A program made the position numbers and the translations under genes. This document shows positions 1 to 9,315 of a stretch of DNA of 64,000 nucleotides, piece after piece (position 1 is the first letter of the stretch; every line of letters starts with the position of its first letter). This stretch comes from DATAEE01 sp963725145 (lineage in GTDB: Bacteria > Acidobacteriota > Vicinamibacteria > Vicinamibacterales > 2-12-FULL-66-21): NCBI GenBank assembly GCA_963725145.1, contig CAVRXL010000013.1, positions 62,001 through 126,000 on the forward strand, read 5' to 3'. Below the pieces are notes generated by a model. It was not told where the DNA came from and ran no database searches. It saw nothing but the letters and a program-made list of their open reading frames with translations.

Positions 1-821
1 TCGCGCTGGACCGCCGCGCCGGCGGACAACGCGATGTCTGGGTCTACGAGTGGGAACGGGATCGGATGGTGCGCCTGACGTTCGATTCGACAGCGATAGG
101 CCCCGTATGGACGCCTGATGGTCGGCGAATCGCCTACGCCTCCGCGCGTGGGGACGGCTCGACCCCGAACGTGTATTGGCAGCGATCCGACGGAACGGGC
201 GAAACGGGTCGGCTGACCGAATCCAAGAATCGGCAGTATCCGACCTCGTGGCACCCCGCGGGGAAGTTTCTCGCGTACGACGAGGACAGCGCCGAAACTC
301 TCCGGGACATCATGATCCTACCCATCGAAGGCGACGAGGTCTCGGGGTGGAAGCCCGGGAAGGCGACAGCCTTTCTCCGTACTCCGTTCGTCGAGCGCGA
401 AGCCGTGTTCTCCCCGGACGGGCGCTGGGTGGCGTACGTCTCACTCGAGTCGGGGCCCCCGGAGGTGTACGTTCGGCCATTTCCTGGCCCGGGCGGGAAG
501 TGGCAGATCTCCACAGCTGGAGGGATCCAGCCAACGTGGTCTCGAAACGGGAAGGAGCTGGCGTACCGCGCGAACCAGACGCTGATGGTGGCGTCGTACG
601 CCGCCGATGGGGATTCGTTCCGAGCCGAAAAACCGCGGCCGTTGCCCGGACGCGTGCCGCTCCGTGAGCCAGACTCCCGCCAGTTCGACCTGCATCCCGA
701 CGGCCAGCGTTTCGCGGTGCTGAAAGTTCCGGACGACCAGCTCGAGGTCAGGCAGGATAAGGTGGTTTTCATCCTGAACTTCTTCGACGAGATGCGCAGG
801 ATCGTGCCGGGGAAGCCATGA
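1..821 (+). CDS. C-terminal part of a TolB/WD40-like beta-propeller protein (5' end outside window)
   Basis: The frame is open from the window edge (first full codon at base 3) to a TGA at 819-821, so this is the end of a longer protein. It shows repeated propeller-blade motifs of the TolB/PD40 type: W-x-P-D-G-R-R-I-A-Y, F-S-P-D-G-R-W-V-A-Y and W-S-R-N-G-K-E-L-A-Y. In acidobacteria such a C-terminus commonly follows a PknB-type kinase or a TPR/winged-helix sensor, but that part is not visible, so the identity of the full protein is open. The stop overlaps the start of the next gene (ATGA), which suggests co-transcription. Confidence 0.85.
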   Translation, partial: ALDRRAGGQRDVWVYEWERDRMVRLTFDSTAIGPVWTPDGRRIAYASARGDGSTPNVYWQRSDGTGETGRLTESKNRQYPTSWHPAGKFLAYDEDSAETLRDIMILPIEGDEVSGWKPGKATAFLRTPFVEREAVFSPDGRWVAYVSLESGPPEVYVRPFPGPGGKWQISTAGGIQPTWSRNGKELAYRANQTLMVASYAADGDSFRAEKPRPLPGRVPLREPDSRQFDLHPDGQRFAVLKVPDDQLEVRQDKVVFILNFFDEMRRIVPGKP

Positions 822-2122
822 TCAGGGCGGCGTCGGTGGTCCTCTCCATCGTGCTCGCCCAGGTGGCCGGACCGACGGCGCTCGACGCCGCGATGGCCGA
901 CTTCTGGCACGCGTCAGGCGAGCGGACGCGTCAGATCGATCGTGTAATCGCAAGCGGCGCCAGCTTCGAAGCGATTCACGCCCAGCTGGCCGCGGGCCGC
1001 CCGTACTCGCGCGACGTACCGACGGGCGAGTTGTCCTGGCAGACGATCATCTCGGGCGGCGCGCGGCTGCCGACGACGGTCATCGTCCCGGGTGATTACG
1101 ATCCCGCGGTGAAGTACCCGGTGCGCGTGTACCTGCACGGCGGGATCGCGCGCGCGTCGATCGACGGCGAAGCGCGAACGCCCCGGAGGCGGCTCGATGT
1201 TCCGCCAGGCTGCATAGCCGTCTACCCGTCCGGTTTCCGCGAGGCGACGTGGTGGGGCATGGTCCAGCTCGACAACCTGGAATCGATCCTCACCCGGCTG
1301 AAACGAGCCTACAACGTCGACGAGAACCGCGTGCATCTCATAGGCGTCTCGGACGGCGGTACGGGCGCATTCTATTTCGGCATGCGGCAGCCCACGCCGT
1401 GGTCGACGCTCTTTCCGTTGAACGGCTCGCTCCGCGTGCTGTCCAACCCGGATGTCGGCGTCGACGGCGAGCTCTACCTCACCAACCTGGTCAACGTGCC
1501 GGCCTACATTATTAATGGCGGGCGGGATCAGCTGTATCCGGTCGCGCAGACTGAGCCGTATGTCGCGCTGCTGAAGCGGGCCGGGGCGCCGGTCGTGTTC
1601 AAGCCGCAGATGCAGGCGGGGCACGACACGTCGTGGTGGCCGGCGGAGCGCGGCGCGATCGACGAGTTCGAGCGCACCCACCCGCGCGATCCCCTGCCGG
1701 ACCGCATCAGCTGGCAGACCGATCGGACGGATCGGGACAACCGGTTTCGGTGGCTCGTCATCGATAAGCTCGACGATCGGCGCTCGTCCAGCCGGCTCGA
1801 CGATTACAACACGGTCGAATTCATCAACCCGCCGCTCAAGGACGAGGTGTTCAGACACCGCCGCCCGTCGGGTCGCGTCGATCTCCAACGGACCGGAAAC
1901 ACGGTGCGCGCGAACACGCGTGGTGTCGGCGCGTTCACGCTGCTGCTGTCCACGGCAGAATTCGACTTCGAGCAGCCGATACATGTCACGGTGAACGATC
2001 GCGAGGTCTTCAAGGGCCCGGTCAAGAAAGACCTGCGAACGCTGCTGCGCGCCGCGGCGCGGGACGAGGATCGGACGATGCTCTTCGGCGCCGAGGTGCG
2101 GATCGAGGTGCCAACGCGCTGA
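818..2122 (+). CDS. Secreted alpha/beta-hydrolase (esterase/depolymerase-like)
   Basis: This 434-residue protein begins with a hydrophobic signal-like segment (residues 1-24). It has an alpha/beta-hydrolase core: an oxyanion-type Y-L-H-G-G near residue 108, the nucleophile elbow G-V-S-D-G-G with Ser178, an acid candidate in G-G-R-D-Q and a late histidine in A-G-H-D-T-S-W. The layout resembles the esterase D/PHB-depolymerase-like group. The last 130 residues form an extra beta-rich domain of unknown role. The start overlaps the upstream stop by ATGA. The substrate cannot be read from sequence. Confidence 0.8.
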   Translation: MIRAASVVLSIVLAQVAGPTALDAAMADFWHASGERTRQIDRVIASGASFEAIHAQLAAGRPYSRDVPTGELSWQTIISGGARLPTTVIVPGDYDPAVKYPVRVYLHGGIARASIDGEARTPRRRLDVPPGCIAVYPSGFREATWWGMVQLDNLESILTRLKRAYNVDENRVHLIGVSDGGTGAFYFGMRQPTPWSTLFPLNGSLRVLSNPDVGVDGELYLTNLVNVPAYIINGGRDQLYPVAQTEPYVALLKRAGAPVVFKPQMQAGHDTSWWPAERGAIDEFERTHPRDPLPDRISWQTDRTDRDNRFRWLVIDKLDDRRSSSRLDDYNTVEFINPPLKDEVFRHRRPSGRVDLQRTGNTVRANTRGVGAFTLLLSTAEFDFEQPIHVTVNDREVFKGPVKKDLRTLLRAAARDEDRTMLFGAEVRIEVPTR

Positions 2123-2203
2123 GCAAGGCTGATGCGAACAGGCGCGACGAGCGAGAGCGAACAGCCTTGAGCCGGCGCGAGGCGCGAAGCGGCCGAGCGC
2201 CTG

Positions 2204-2279
2204 CGAGCGGGGGTGGGGCCCCGCGAGCAGAAAAGAATGTGGCAGGCGCTGGGGGTGGGGCCCCAGCGCATAAAAAGAA
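2204..2279. repeat. Tandem GC-rich intergenic repeat
   Basis: Two copies of GGGGGTGGGGCCCC lie at 2209-2222 and 2251-2264. Each is followed by GCG-rich sequence and an A-rich AAAAGAA-like tail; the second tail runs straight into the start codon of the S9 peptidase. It looks like a dispersed intergenic element. The A-rich tail may serve as the weak ribosome-binding region of the next gene. Confidence 0.6.
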
Positions 2280-4328
2280 ATGAAAACTGCAACGCTGAGT
2301 CTGGTCACGATCGCGGTCGTGTTGTCGACGCCGCTCGTCCCGCGGCCCGTGACGATCGATGACCTGATGCGCGTGCGCGCGATGTCGGACGTGCGAATCT
2401 CGCCGGACGGCGAGCGCGTCGCCTACGTCGTGTCCGAAGCTTCTTTCGAGCGCAACGCCTACGAGCCCTCGATCTTCGTCGTTCCATCCGCCGGCGGCGC
2501 GCCGACGAAACTGACCTCGTCGACGCGAATCTTCAATCGGCCGCTCCCCGCGGCGCGGTTGAAGTGGACGCCCGACGGCAAGGCGTTGTCGTTCCTCGCA
2601 TGGGTGGGTGAGCGGCCGCAGGTCATGACGCTGCCGATCGCCGGCGGCGAGCCGAAGCAGATGACGTCGGCGCCGGAGGGCGTCTCGACCTACGAGTGGG
2701 CTCCGGACGGACGAACGATTGCGTACCTCTCGGTTCAGTCGATGTCGGAGGAGGAAGAGCGGCGGCGGAAGGATCAGACGTTCGTCATCCAGGTCGACCG
2801 GCAGAATCGTCCTCCGCGGCTGTGGCTGCAGGCGCTCGACGGCGGCGCTCCTCGCGCGATTACCCCGCTCGACCACTTCGTGGACGGCGTGTCCTGGATG
2901 CCCGACGGCCGATCGCTCGTGTACTCGGCGGCGCCGTTCTCCGGTTTCATGGCGCCGTACGAGACCTCTCTGTACGCCATCCCGCGAGAGGGAGGATCGC
3001 CGCGGGTTCTCGTCGAGCGCGAGGGGATCGACAACGCGCCTCAGGTCTCACCCGATGGGCGCCACGTCGCGTTCATCTCGACCGGCGGCCGCAGACTGCT
3101 CAAGGCGGCGCGCGGACTCTCGGTCGTCTCGCTCGACGGCGCGTCGGTCGGCGCGCCGCGGATGCTGACGGGAGACACCGGCACGTGGGTCGCGGAGTTC
3201 ACGTGGGCGCCCGACAGCAAGTCGGTTCTGTTCACGTACACCGAAGGCACCTTCGCGATGGGGGAGCGGATGTTCGAATCGCCCCCCGCGCGCGTCTGGC
3301 TCGATCCGGGGCGGATCGAGCCGCTGACGACCGGACGCTCCGCCAGCTTTTCGCCGAGCGTCAGCCGCGACGGCCGCCGATTCGCCTATCGATCGGTCGA
3401 GCACGGCACGACCGGCGACGTCCACCTGCTCGATCTGACCCCTCGACTCGCTTCCGCTCGCTCGGGGCAGGCCGCCCCGCCGCGAAAGATCACGGAGATC
3501 AATCCTGAGGTTCGCCAGCTCACGCTCGGCGCGGTCGAGCCCATCCGATGGAAGTCTTTCGACGGGATGGAAATCTGGGGCCTGTTGGTCACGCCTCCGG
3601 GGTACGACGGCAAGCGGAAGCTTCCGACGCTCGTGTACAGCCACGGCGGGCCGATCGGCGGCTTCTTCTACGGCATCTTCCCGCAGTTTCCTCACACCGT
3701 CGGGCAGGTGGAGCCGTATCCCGTGCAGGCGATGGCCAGCGCAGGCTTCGCGATATTGCTGCCGATGCCGCGCGGCGGGTCGGGCTACGGCGAGAAGGGC
3801 TTCGATCTGATCGTCAACTCCTGGGGAGAAGGGGACTACCGCGACATCATGGCCGGCGTGGATCATTTGATCGCCCGCGGCATCGCCGATCCGGATCGTC
3901 TTGGCGCGATGGGCGTCTCGTATGGCGGGTTCATGACCAGTTGGATCGTCGGGCAGACCGGGCGGTTCAAGGCGGCATCGACCGGCGCGAGCGTGACCGA
4001 TCTCGCGAGCATGTACTACATTTCTGAGGGGGGCGACTTCATGGTCGAGTACTTCAAGGCGCCGTGGGAGAACGCCGCCGGCTACGCGGCGCACTCGCCG
4101 CTCACGCACGCCGCGAAGGTCACGACGCCGCTGCTCATCCAGCACGGCGAGGTCGATCCGCGCGTGCCCGTCTCGCAGGCGCGGGCGCTCTATCGCGCGC
4201 TCAAGGCGCACGGAAAGCTCGTGGAGCTCGATATCTATCCCCGCGGCGGACACGTCCTCTACGAGCCGAAGATGCAGCGCGAGCAGATGCAGCGGAACCT
4301 GGACTGGTTCACGCGGTGGCTGAAGTGA
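2280..4328 (+). CDS. S9-family peptidase (acylaminoacyl-peptidase/dipeptidyl-peptidase type)
   Basis: The protein has 682 residues: a signal-like N-terminus, a seven-bladed-type propeller (repeated S-P-D-G-x-x-V-A-Y motifs, about residues 25-400) and a C-terminal prolyl-oligopeptidase hydrolase domain. The catalytic triad is visible: Ser547 in G-V-S-Y-G-G, Asp626 in H-G-E-V-D-P-R-V-P and His658 in G-G-H-V-L-Y-E. Size and order match exported S9 peptidases that cleave short peptides, with the propeller gating substrate size. The stop at 4326-4328 overlaps the GTG start of the next gene. Confidence 0.95.
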   Translation: MKTATLSLVTIAVVLSTPLVPRPVTIDDLMRVRAMSDVRISPDGERVAYVVSEASFERNAYEPSIFVVPSAGGAPTKLTSSTRIFNRPLPAARLKWTPDGKALSFLAWVGERPQVMTLPIAGGEPKQMTSAPEGVSTYEWAPDGRTIAYLSVQSMSEEEERRRKDQTFVIQVDRQNRPPRLWLQALDGGAPRAITPLDHFVDGVSWMPDGRSLVYSAAPFSGFMAPYETSLYAIPREGGSPRVLVEREGIDNAPQVSPDGRHVAFISTGGRRLLKAARGLSVVSLDGASVGAPRMLTGDTGTWVAEFTWAPDSKSVLFTYTEGTFAMGERMFESPPARVWLDPGRIEPLTTGRSASFSPSVSRDGRRFAYRSVEHGTTGDVHLLDLTPRLASARSGQAAPPRKITEINPEVRQLTLGAVEPIRWKSFDGMEIWGLLVTPPGYDGKRKLPTLVYSHGGPIGGFFYGIFPQFPHTVGQVEPYPVQAMASAGFAILLPMPRGGSGYGEKGFDLIVNSWGEGDYRDIMAGVDHLIARGIADPDRLGAMGVSYGGFMTSWIVGQTGRFKAASTGASVTDLASMYYISEGGDFMVEYFKAPWENAAGYAAHSPLTHAAKVTTPLLIQHGEVDPRVPVSQARALYRALKAHGKLVELDIYPRGGHVLYEPKMQREQMQRNLDWFTRWLK

Positions 4329-6940
4329 AGCGAACGGCTGTCCTCCTGCTCGTTTCGTCGTCTGTTCTCGCCTCGGCGGTGTCGCAATCGCCGCCGCACG
4401 ACCGGGGCGCTGCCGGGACGTGGTTGAGGCTCCAACGACTGCGCACGACCGCCAGCCTCATGCACACGACGGCGCACCCGGACGATGAGCATGGCGGGAT
4501 GCTCGCGGCGATGAGCTGGGGCGCCGGCGCCCGCGTGGCGCTGCTCACCTTGACCCGCGGCGAGTCGGGCGACAACGCCATCGGGCCCGAGCTGTTCGAC
4601 GCGCTCGGATTGATCAGGACCGAAGAGCTGCTCGTCGCCGATCGCTCCTACGGCCTCGACTATCAGTACTTCACGACGGCGATCGACTACGGCTACTCCA
4701 AGCGGCTCGACGAGGCTCTCGACAAATGGGGACGCGAGCACGTGCTTCGCGACATCGTGCGGGTGATCCGTATGGATCGGCCATTCGTGCTGATCTCCAG
4801 GTTCCAGGGCAACCAGCGCGACGGTCACGGCCAGCATCAGGCCGCCGGCCTGCTCACGCAGGAGGCGTGGAAGGCGGCCGGCGATCCGAGCGCCTTTCCC
4901 GAGCAGGTCAAGCAGGGGCTGCGGCCGTGGCAGCCTCTGAAGTTGTACATCGGCGGCGTCCGCGAAAACGAAGACTGGACGATTGGGATCGACACGGGCG
5001 AATACAATCCGATTCTCGGCGACTCCTACGACAGCCTCGCCCGGTACGGCCTGAGCTTCCAGCGTTCGCAGAACGGCGGCCGGGTCAACCGCCAGGCCGG
5101 GTCATCGGTCGCTTACTACAAGCGGGTCGAGAGCCGCGTGTCCTCCAGTTCCGGGCCGGGAGCGTCGGCCCCCGCGAAGGAACGGAGCTTCTTCGACGGC
5201 ATCGATACACGCATCGGTGGCATCTTCAGCGTGATCGATCGACCGGCCCCGAACGGCGCTCAGGCGCGCCTCGACGCGATCGATCGCGAGGTCGACGCGG
5301 CGATCCGCGCCTTTTCGATGGGCGATCCAGCGGCCTGTGTGCCGGCGCTGACGCGCGGCCTGCGTGCGACGCGCGAGGCAATCGATGTTCTGAAAAACGA
5401 ACCCGAAGCGCTCGCCGTGCTGCATCACAAAGAGCAGCAGTTCATGGACGCCATCGACACGGCGGTGGGCCTCGATTTCACCGCCGTGGCGCGTGATGGA
5501 GAGCTGAAAGGGCCGGTGGTTCCGGGTCAGAGCTTTGACGTGCGGCTCGCGCTCACGAATCGCAGCCGCGTGCCAGTCGCGCTGACGGCCCTGACGATCG
5601 TCACGCGCGGCGGTGAAGAGATCCAACCCATCGACGAGACGCCGGCGACGACGCTCGGCTACAACCAACGCGCCGAGCGGCGTGTCCGCGTCGCGCTGCC
5701 GGACGATTCCCGCGTCTCCAAACCGTACTTCGGGCGCGACGGCATCCAGCAGCCTCGCTACGATGTCGCCGACATGACGGAGGCTCACACGCCGACCGGA
5801 ACGCCGAGGTTCTTCGCCCTCGCCTCCTACGCGGTCGACGGTGTTCCTGTTGGTCTCTACCGTATCGTCCGGAGCCGCGAATCGCAGCTCCCGTACGGCG
5901 ACGTCTTGCGCGAGCTGAAGGTCGTGCCCGCGCTGGCCGTCAACGTCCGGCCGCGTCAGGCTGTCGTTCCGCGCGCGGCCGGCCCACAAACGGTACGCGT
6001 CGACGTCGAGCTGCTCAACAACAAGGACGGACCGCTAGAAGGCGTGCTTGCCCTCCGGCTGCCGGCGGGCTGGACGTCCGACCCATTGCACGCGCCGTTC
6101 GCGTTCGCGCGGACGGCAGAGAAACGTCAGTTTCGCTTCGTCGTGTCCATTCCCACGCCCGCCGACCGCGACCACCGGATCGAGGTCGTCGCGACCGCGG
6201 ACGGCCGCGAGTATCGCGAAGGCTACGACATCATCGAGAAGCGCGATCTGGAGACCCGGTTCCTGTTCCGATCCGCCGACGTTGCCGTCCGCGGCGTGGA
6301 CGTGAAGATTCGGCCGGGGCTTGTCGTCGGGTACGTGATGGGCGTTGGCGACGACGTCCCTTCCGGCATCGCCCAGCTCGGCGCGACGGTCGAGCTGCTC
6401 GACGAAGAGGATCTTGCGTCAGGCGACCTGCGACGGTTCAACGCGATCGTGACGGGAACGCGCGCGTACGCGGTTCGCGGCGATCTCCGCACCTACAATC
6501 AACGGCTGCTCGACTACGTGAAGAACGGCGGCAACCTGATCGTTCTCTACAACACGCTCGAGCTCGACCCGAAGAAGTTCGCGCCTTACCCCGGCGAGCT
6601 GACCGCCCGCGCCGAGGAAGTGTCCGAGGAGGATTCGCCAGTGGAAATCCTCGCTCCCACCCATCCCGCCTTCCGCAGTCCCAACGTGATTACGATGGCC
6701 GACTTCGACGGCTGGATTGAGCAGCGGGGCACGAAATTCTGGTCGTCGTGGGACCCGGCGTACACCGCGCTTCTTGCCACCTGGGACAAAGGTCAATCGC
6801 CGCAGCGGGGAGGCTGGCTGCACGCCAGGTACGGGAACGGGCACTACACGTATTTCGCGTACGCGTTTCATCGTCAGTTGCCATATGCCGTACCCGGCGC
6901 CTACCGGCTCCTCGCGAATCTTCTGTCGCTGGACAAGTGA
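4325..6940 (+). CDS. Secreted PIG-L/LmbE-family deacetylase, large form
   Basis: I place the start at the GTG at 4325, which overlaps the preceding stop and gives a clean signal peptide (MKRTAVLLLVSSSVLA); the frame is open further upstream, but there it is antisense-like shadow inside the S9 gene. The protein has 871 residues. The PIG-L zinc signature A-H-P-D-D-E is at residues 50-55, with the later D-G-H-x-Q-H motif (near residue 165) supplying further ligands. PIG-L enzymes remove N-acetyl groups from sugars or related amides. The remaining 500 residues are beta-sandwich-like domains plus a C-terminal glutamine-amidotransferase-like segment, an arrangement common in large bacteroidete and acidobacterial relatives. 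The exact substrate is unknown. Confidence 0.88.
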   Translation: MKRTAVLLLVSSSVLASAVSQSPPHDRGAAGTWLRLQRLRTTASLMHTTAHPDDEHGGMLAAMSWGAGARVALLTLTRGESGDNAIGPELFDALGLIRTEELLVADRSYGLDYQYFTTAIDYGYSKRLDEALDKWGREHVLRDIVRVIRMDRPFVLISRFQGNQRDGHGQHQAAGLLTQEAWKAAGDPSAFPEQVKQGLRPWQPLKLYIGGVRENEDWTIGIDTGEYNPILGDSYDSLARYGLSFQRSQNGGRVNRQAGSSVAYYKRVESRVSSSSGPGASAPAKERSFFDGIDTRIGGIFSVIDRPAPNGAQARLDAIDREVDAAIRAFSMGDPAACVPALTRGLRATREAIDVLKNEPEALAVLHHKEQQFMDAIDTAVGLDFTAVARDGELKGPVVPGQSFDVRLALTNRSRVPVALTALTIVTRGGEEIQPIDETPATTLGYNQRAERRVRVALPDDSRVSKPYFGRDGIQQPRYDVADMTEAHTPTGTPRFFALASYAVDGVPVGLYRIVRSRESQLPYGDVLRELKVVPALAVNVRPRQAVVPRAAGPQTVRVDVELLNNKDGPLEGVLALRLPAGWTSDPLHAPFAFARTAEKRQFRFVVSIPTPADRDHRIEVVATADGREYREGYDIIEKRDLETRFLFRSADVAVRGVDVKIRPGLVVGYVMGVGDDVPSGIAQLGATVELLDEEDLASGDLRRFNAIVTGTRAYAVRGDLRTYNQRLLDYVKNGGNLIVLYNTLELDPKKFAPYPGELTARAEEVSEEDSPVEILAPTHPAFRSPNVITMADFDGWIEQRGTKFWSSWDPAYTALLATWDKGQSPQRGGWLHARYGNGHYTYFAYAFHRQLPYAVPGAYRLLANLLSLDK

Positions 6941-6971
6941 CCAGAGGCAGGCCTGACCGCCTACGCCAAGG

Positions 6972-6990
6972 CTACGGCGGTCCGCCGTAG
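6972..6990. repeat. REP-like palindrome
   Basis: CTACGGCGG and CCGCCGTAG form perfect 9-bp arms around a single T, inside a larger imperfect dyad between the deacetylase and the ABC operon. It may act as a terminator-like hairpin or a dispersed REP element; no T-tract follows. Confidence 0.55.
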
Positions 6991-7111
6991 CTTCAGCGAA
7001 GGCGGAAGGCCTGCGCTACGGGCTGGCATCCGCTCACCGACTCCTGGCGTGCGTTCGCCGATTGGCGGGCTCGATGGCGCTCCGGCATCCGTATCGTTCG
7101 ATGAACACACT

Positions 7112-8062
7112 ATGACGACGGCAGGCGGGAATGCGGCCGTAGCGGTCACGAACCTCCGGAAGCGGTTCGGAGATCTGGAAGCGCTGCGCGGCATCAGCTT
7201 CCACGTCGGCGCCGGCGAGATTTACGGGCTTCTCGGCCCGAACGGCGCCGGCAAGTCCACGGCCATCAACATTCTCTGCGGTCTCGTCACGCCCGACGCC
7301 GGCAGCGCGCGCCTGAACGGGCTCGACGTCGTGCGGCAGCCGCTCGAGGCGCGCCGGACGCTCGGCGTCGTGCCGCAGGACGTGGCCGTGTACCAGGAGC
7401 TGTCGGCCCGCGACAACCTTGCGTTCTTCGGCCGGCTCTACGGCCTCCGCGGCGCCGAGCTGCGCGCGCGGATCGACGAGATCCTCCAGCGCGTGAGCCT
7501 CGCCGACCGGGACCGCGAGCCGGTCCGTCAGTACTCGGGCGGCATGCTGCGGCGCCTGAACATCGCCGCCGGCGTGCTGCATCGTCCCCGGGCCGTGCTC
7601 TTCGACGAGCCGACGGTGGGGCTCGATCCGCAGACACGGCTGAACATCCTGGAGCTCGTTCGCTCGATCGCGAAAGACGGGGCGGCGGTTGTGTACACGA
7701 CGCACTATCTCGACGAAGCGGAGCGCCTGTGCGATCGCATCGGCATCATCGATCACGGCGCGATTCTCGCCGAGGGCACGCTGGCGGATCTGCGGCGCGC
7801 GGCAGGCGAGCGGGAGATCGCCGCGCTCCGCGGGACGTTCCGCGCCGACGCGGTGCCGGCTGCCCTCGGAGCGCTGCCGGACGTGCAGCTGATCAAAGTC
7901 ACTGATTCGGAGCTGCTCGTCAGCCTGGCGAGCGCCGAGCGTCAGCTGTCGGCGCTCCTTCCCATCGCCGCGCAGCTGGGCGAGGTGCGGGAAGTCGCCG
8001 TCCGCCAGCCGAGCCTCGAGAACCTGTTTATCAAGCTCACGGGACGCGAGCTGCGCGAATGA
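7112..8062 (+). CDS. ABC transporter ATP-binding protein (ABC-2/DrrA type)
   Basis: The 316-residue ATPase is read from the ATG at 7112; a GTG at 7049 in the same frame would add 21 residues that do not look like family sequence. Walker A G-P-N-G-A-G-K-S-T is at residues 42-50, the signature Y-S-G-G-M at 141-145, Walker B L-F-D-E-P-T near 163 and the switch histidine in T-T-H-Y-L-D-E. The C-terminal tail is typical of DrrA-like ATPases that power ABC-2 exporters. It overlaps the next gene by ATGA, so the three genes form one operon. The cargo (drug, lipid or polysaccharide) cannot be told. Confidence 0.95.
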   Translation: MTTAGGNAAVAVTNLRKRFGDLEALRGISFHVGAGEIYGLLGPNGAGKSTAINILCGLVTPDAGSARLNGLDVVRQPLEARRTLGVVPQDVAVYQELSARDNLAFFGRLYGLRGAELRARIDEILQRVSLADRDREPVRQYSGGMLRRLNIAAGVLHRPRAVLFDEPTVGLDPQTRLNILELVRSIAKDGAAVVYTTHYLDEAERLCDRIGIIDHGAILAEGTLADLRRAAGEREIAALRGTFRADAVPAALGALPDVQLIKVTDSELLVSLASAERQLSALLPIAAQLGEVREVAVRQPSLENLFIKLTGRELRE

Positions 8063-9315
8063 GGACCACGGGGATCATCGCCGCCCACCACCTGAAGCGG
8101 CTCGCCAGGAGTCCGGGGCTCATTCTCCTGCTCATGGCGATCCCCCTGACGCTCGCCGGTATCGAATACGCGGCCTTCGCGCCGAGCGCGGCCAGCGGCA
8201 AGCTGCCGCCGATCAAGGTGCTCGTCCTCGACGAGGACCGGACGTTCGCCTCGTCCGCGGTGCCCCGGCTCGTCGGGTCGGGGCCGCTTGCCGACTACAT
8301 CGAGATCGACACGGCCGCCGACGTTCCGTCGGCGCGACGGAGCCTTCAGCGCGGCCAGGCCTCGGCGCTGATCGTGGTGCCGGCCGGATTCCAGCAGGCG
8401 CTCCTGGACCGCAAGACCGCGGAGATCCGGTTCGTGCCGAACCCCGCGCAGACCATCTCTCCCGAGATCGTTCGCAGCATGCTCGAGATGCTGACCGCCA
8501 TCGTCAACGGCCTCCTGGCGCAGGCGCAGGCTCCGCTCGATGCGATCAACGCGGTCGATGCCGCCGGGCGCGCGCCGACGGAAGACGAAGTCGCAGAGAT
8601 CTCGAGAGGGTTCTTCCGCGCGGGTGAGCGGCTGCAGATTCTCAATCAGCTGCAGGACCTGGCCGTCGACGTGAAGCGCCCGTCCGGCTCGTCGCAGGGG
8701 TTCGAGTGGGGCGCCGGAACATTCTTCGCGTACATCTTTCCCGGCCTGGTGATGTTCGGATTGATGTTCATCAGCCAGGCGCTCGCGACGCGGCTGCTGC
8801 GCGACCGGGAGGCCGGCCTGCAGCGGCGGGTCGCCATCGCGCCGGCGAGCCGCGCGGCGATCCTGGCCGGCGGCGCGCTGTATCTCTTCGTGGCGCTGAC
8901 GGTCCTCTTGATCGTCCTGGCGCTCATCGGCAGCCTGGTATTCCGGCTGGAGCTCAAGCAGCCGGCGACGCTCCTGGCCATCGCCGGCGGCTTCGCGCTC
9001 TTCACGACGGGCCTGCAGTTGATGGTGATCGCGATGGCGCGCAGCGAAGCCGGCGCGCAGGCGGTCGCGGGGGCCGTCATCATGATCCTGTCGCTCCTTG
9101 GCGGCGCTTTTGTCCCGCTCGAGAGTTATCCGGCCGCGCTCCGCGCGATCGGCGAGATGGTGCCGAACGGCGCGGCGCAAAAGGCGTTCGTCGACGTCCT
9201 CGTCCGCGGCAGGACGCTCGCCGACCTGCTGCGGCCCGTGGGCATCATCTGGGCGTGGGCGCTCGCGCTCGTGGCGATTGCGGTCGCGATGGAGCGCCGG
9301 CGGCTGGCTGCATGA
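8059..9315 (+). CDS. ABC-2 type permease, subunit 1
   Basis: This 418-residue membrane protein follows the ABC-2 (ABC2_membrane_3-like) plan: one N-terminal transmembrane helix, a large extracytoplasmic domain (about residues 45-215) and five or six C-terminal helices. A late segment contains the conserved-looking V-P-L-E-S-Y-P and M-V-P-N-G-A-A motifs of this family. It overlaps the ATPase gene and the second permease by four bases each, which implies translational coupling and a heteromeric exporter. Confidence 0.92.
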   Translation: MRTTGIIAAHHLKRLARSPGLILLLMAIPLTLAGIEYAAFAPSAASGKLPPIKVLVLDEDRTFASSAVPRLVGSGPLADYIEIDTAADVPSARRSLQRGQASALIVVPAGFQQALLDRKTAEIRFVPNPAQTISPEIVRSMLEMLTAIVNGLLAQAQAPLDAINAVDAAGRAPTEDEVAEISRGFFRAGERLQILNQLQDLAVDVKRPSGSSQGFEWGAGTFFAYIFPGLVMFGLMFISQALATRLLRDREAGLQRRVAIAPASRAAILAGGALYLFVALTVLLIVLALIGSLVFRLELKQPATLLAIAGGFALFTTGLQLMVIAMARSEAGAQAVAGAVIMILSLLGGAFVPLESYPAALRAIGEMVPNGAAQKAFVDVLVRGRTLADLLRPVGIIWAWALALVAIAVAMERRRLAA

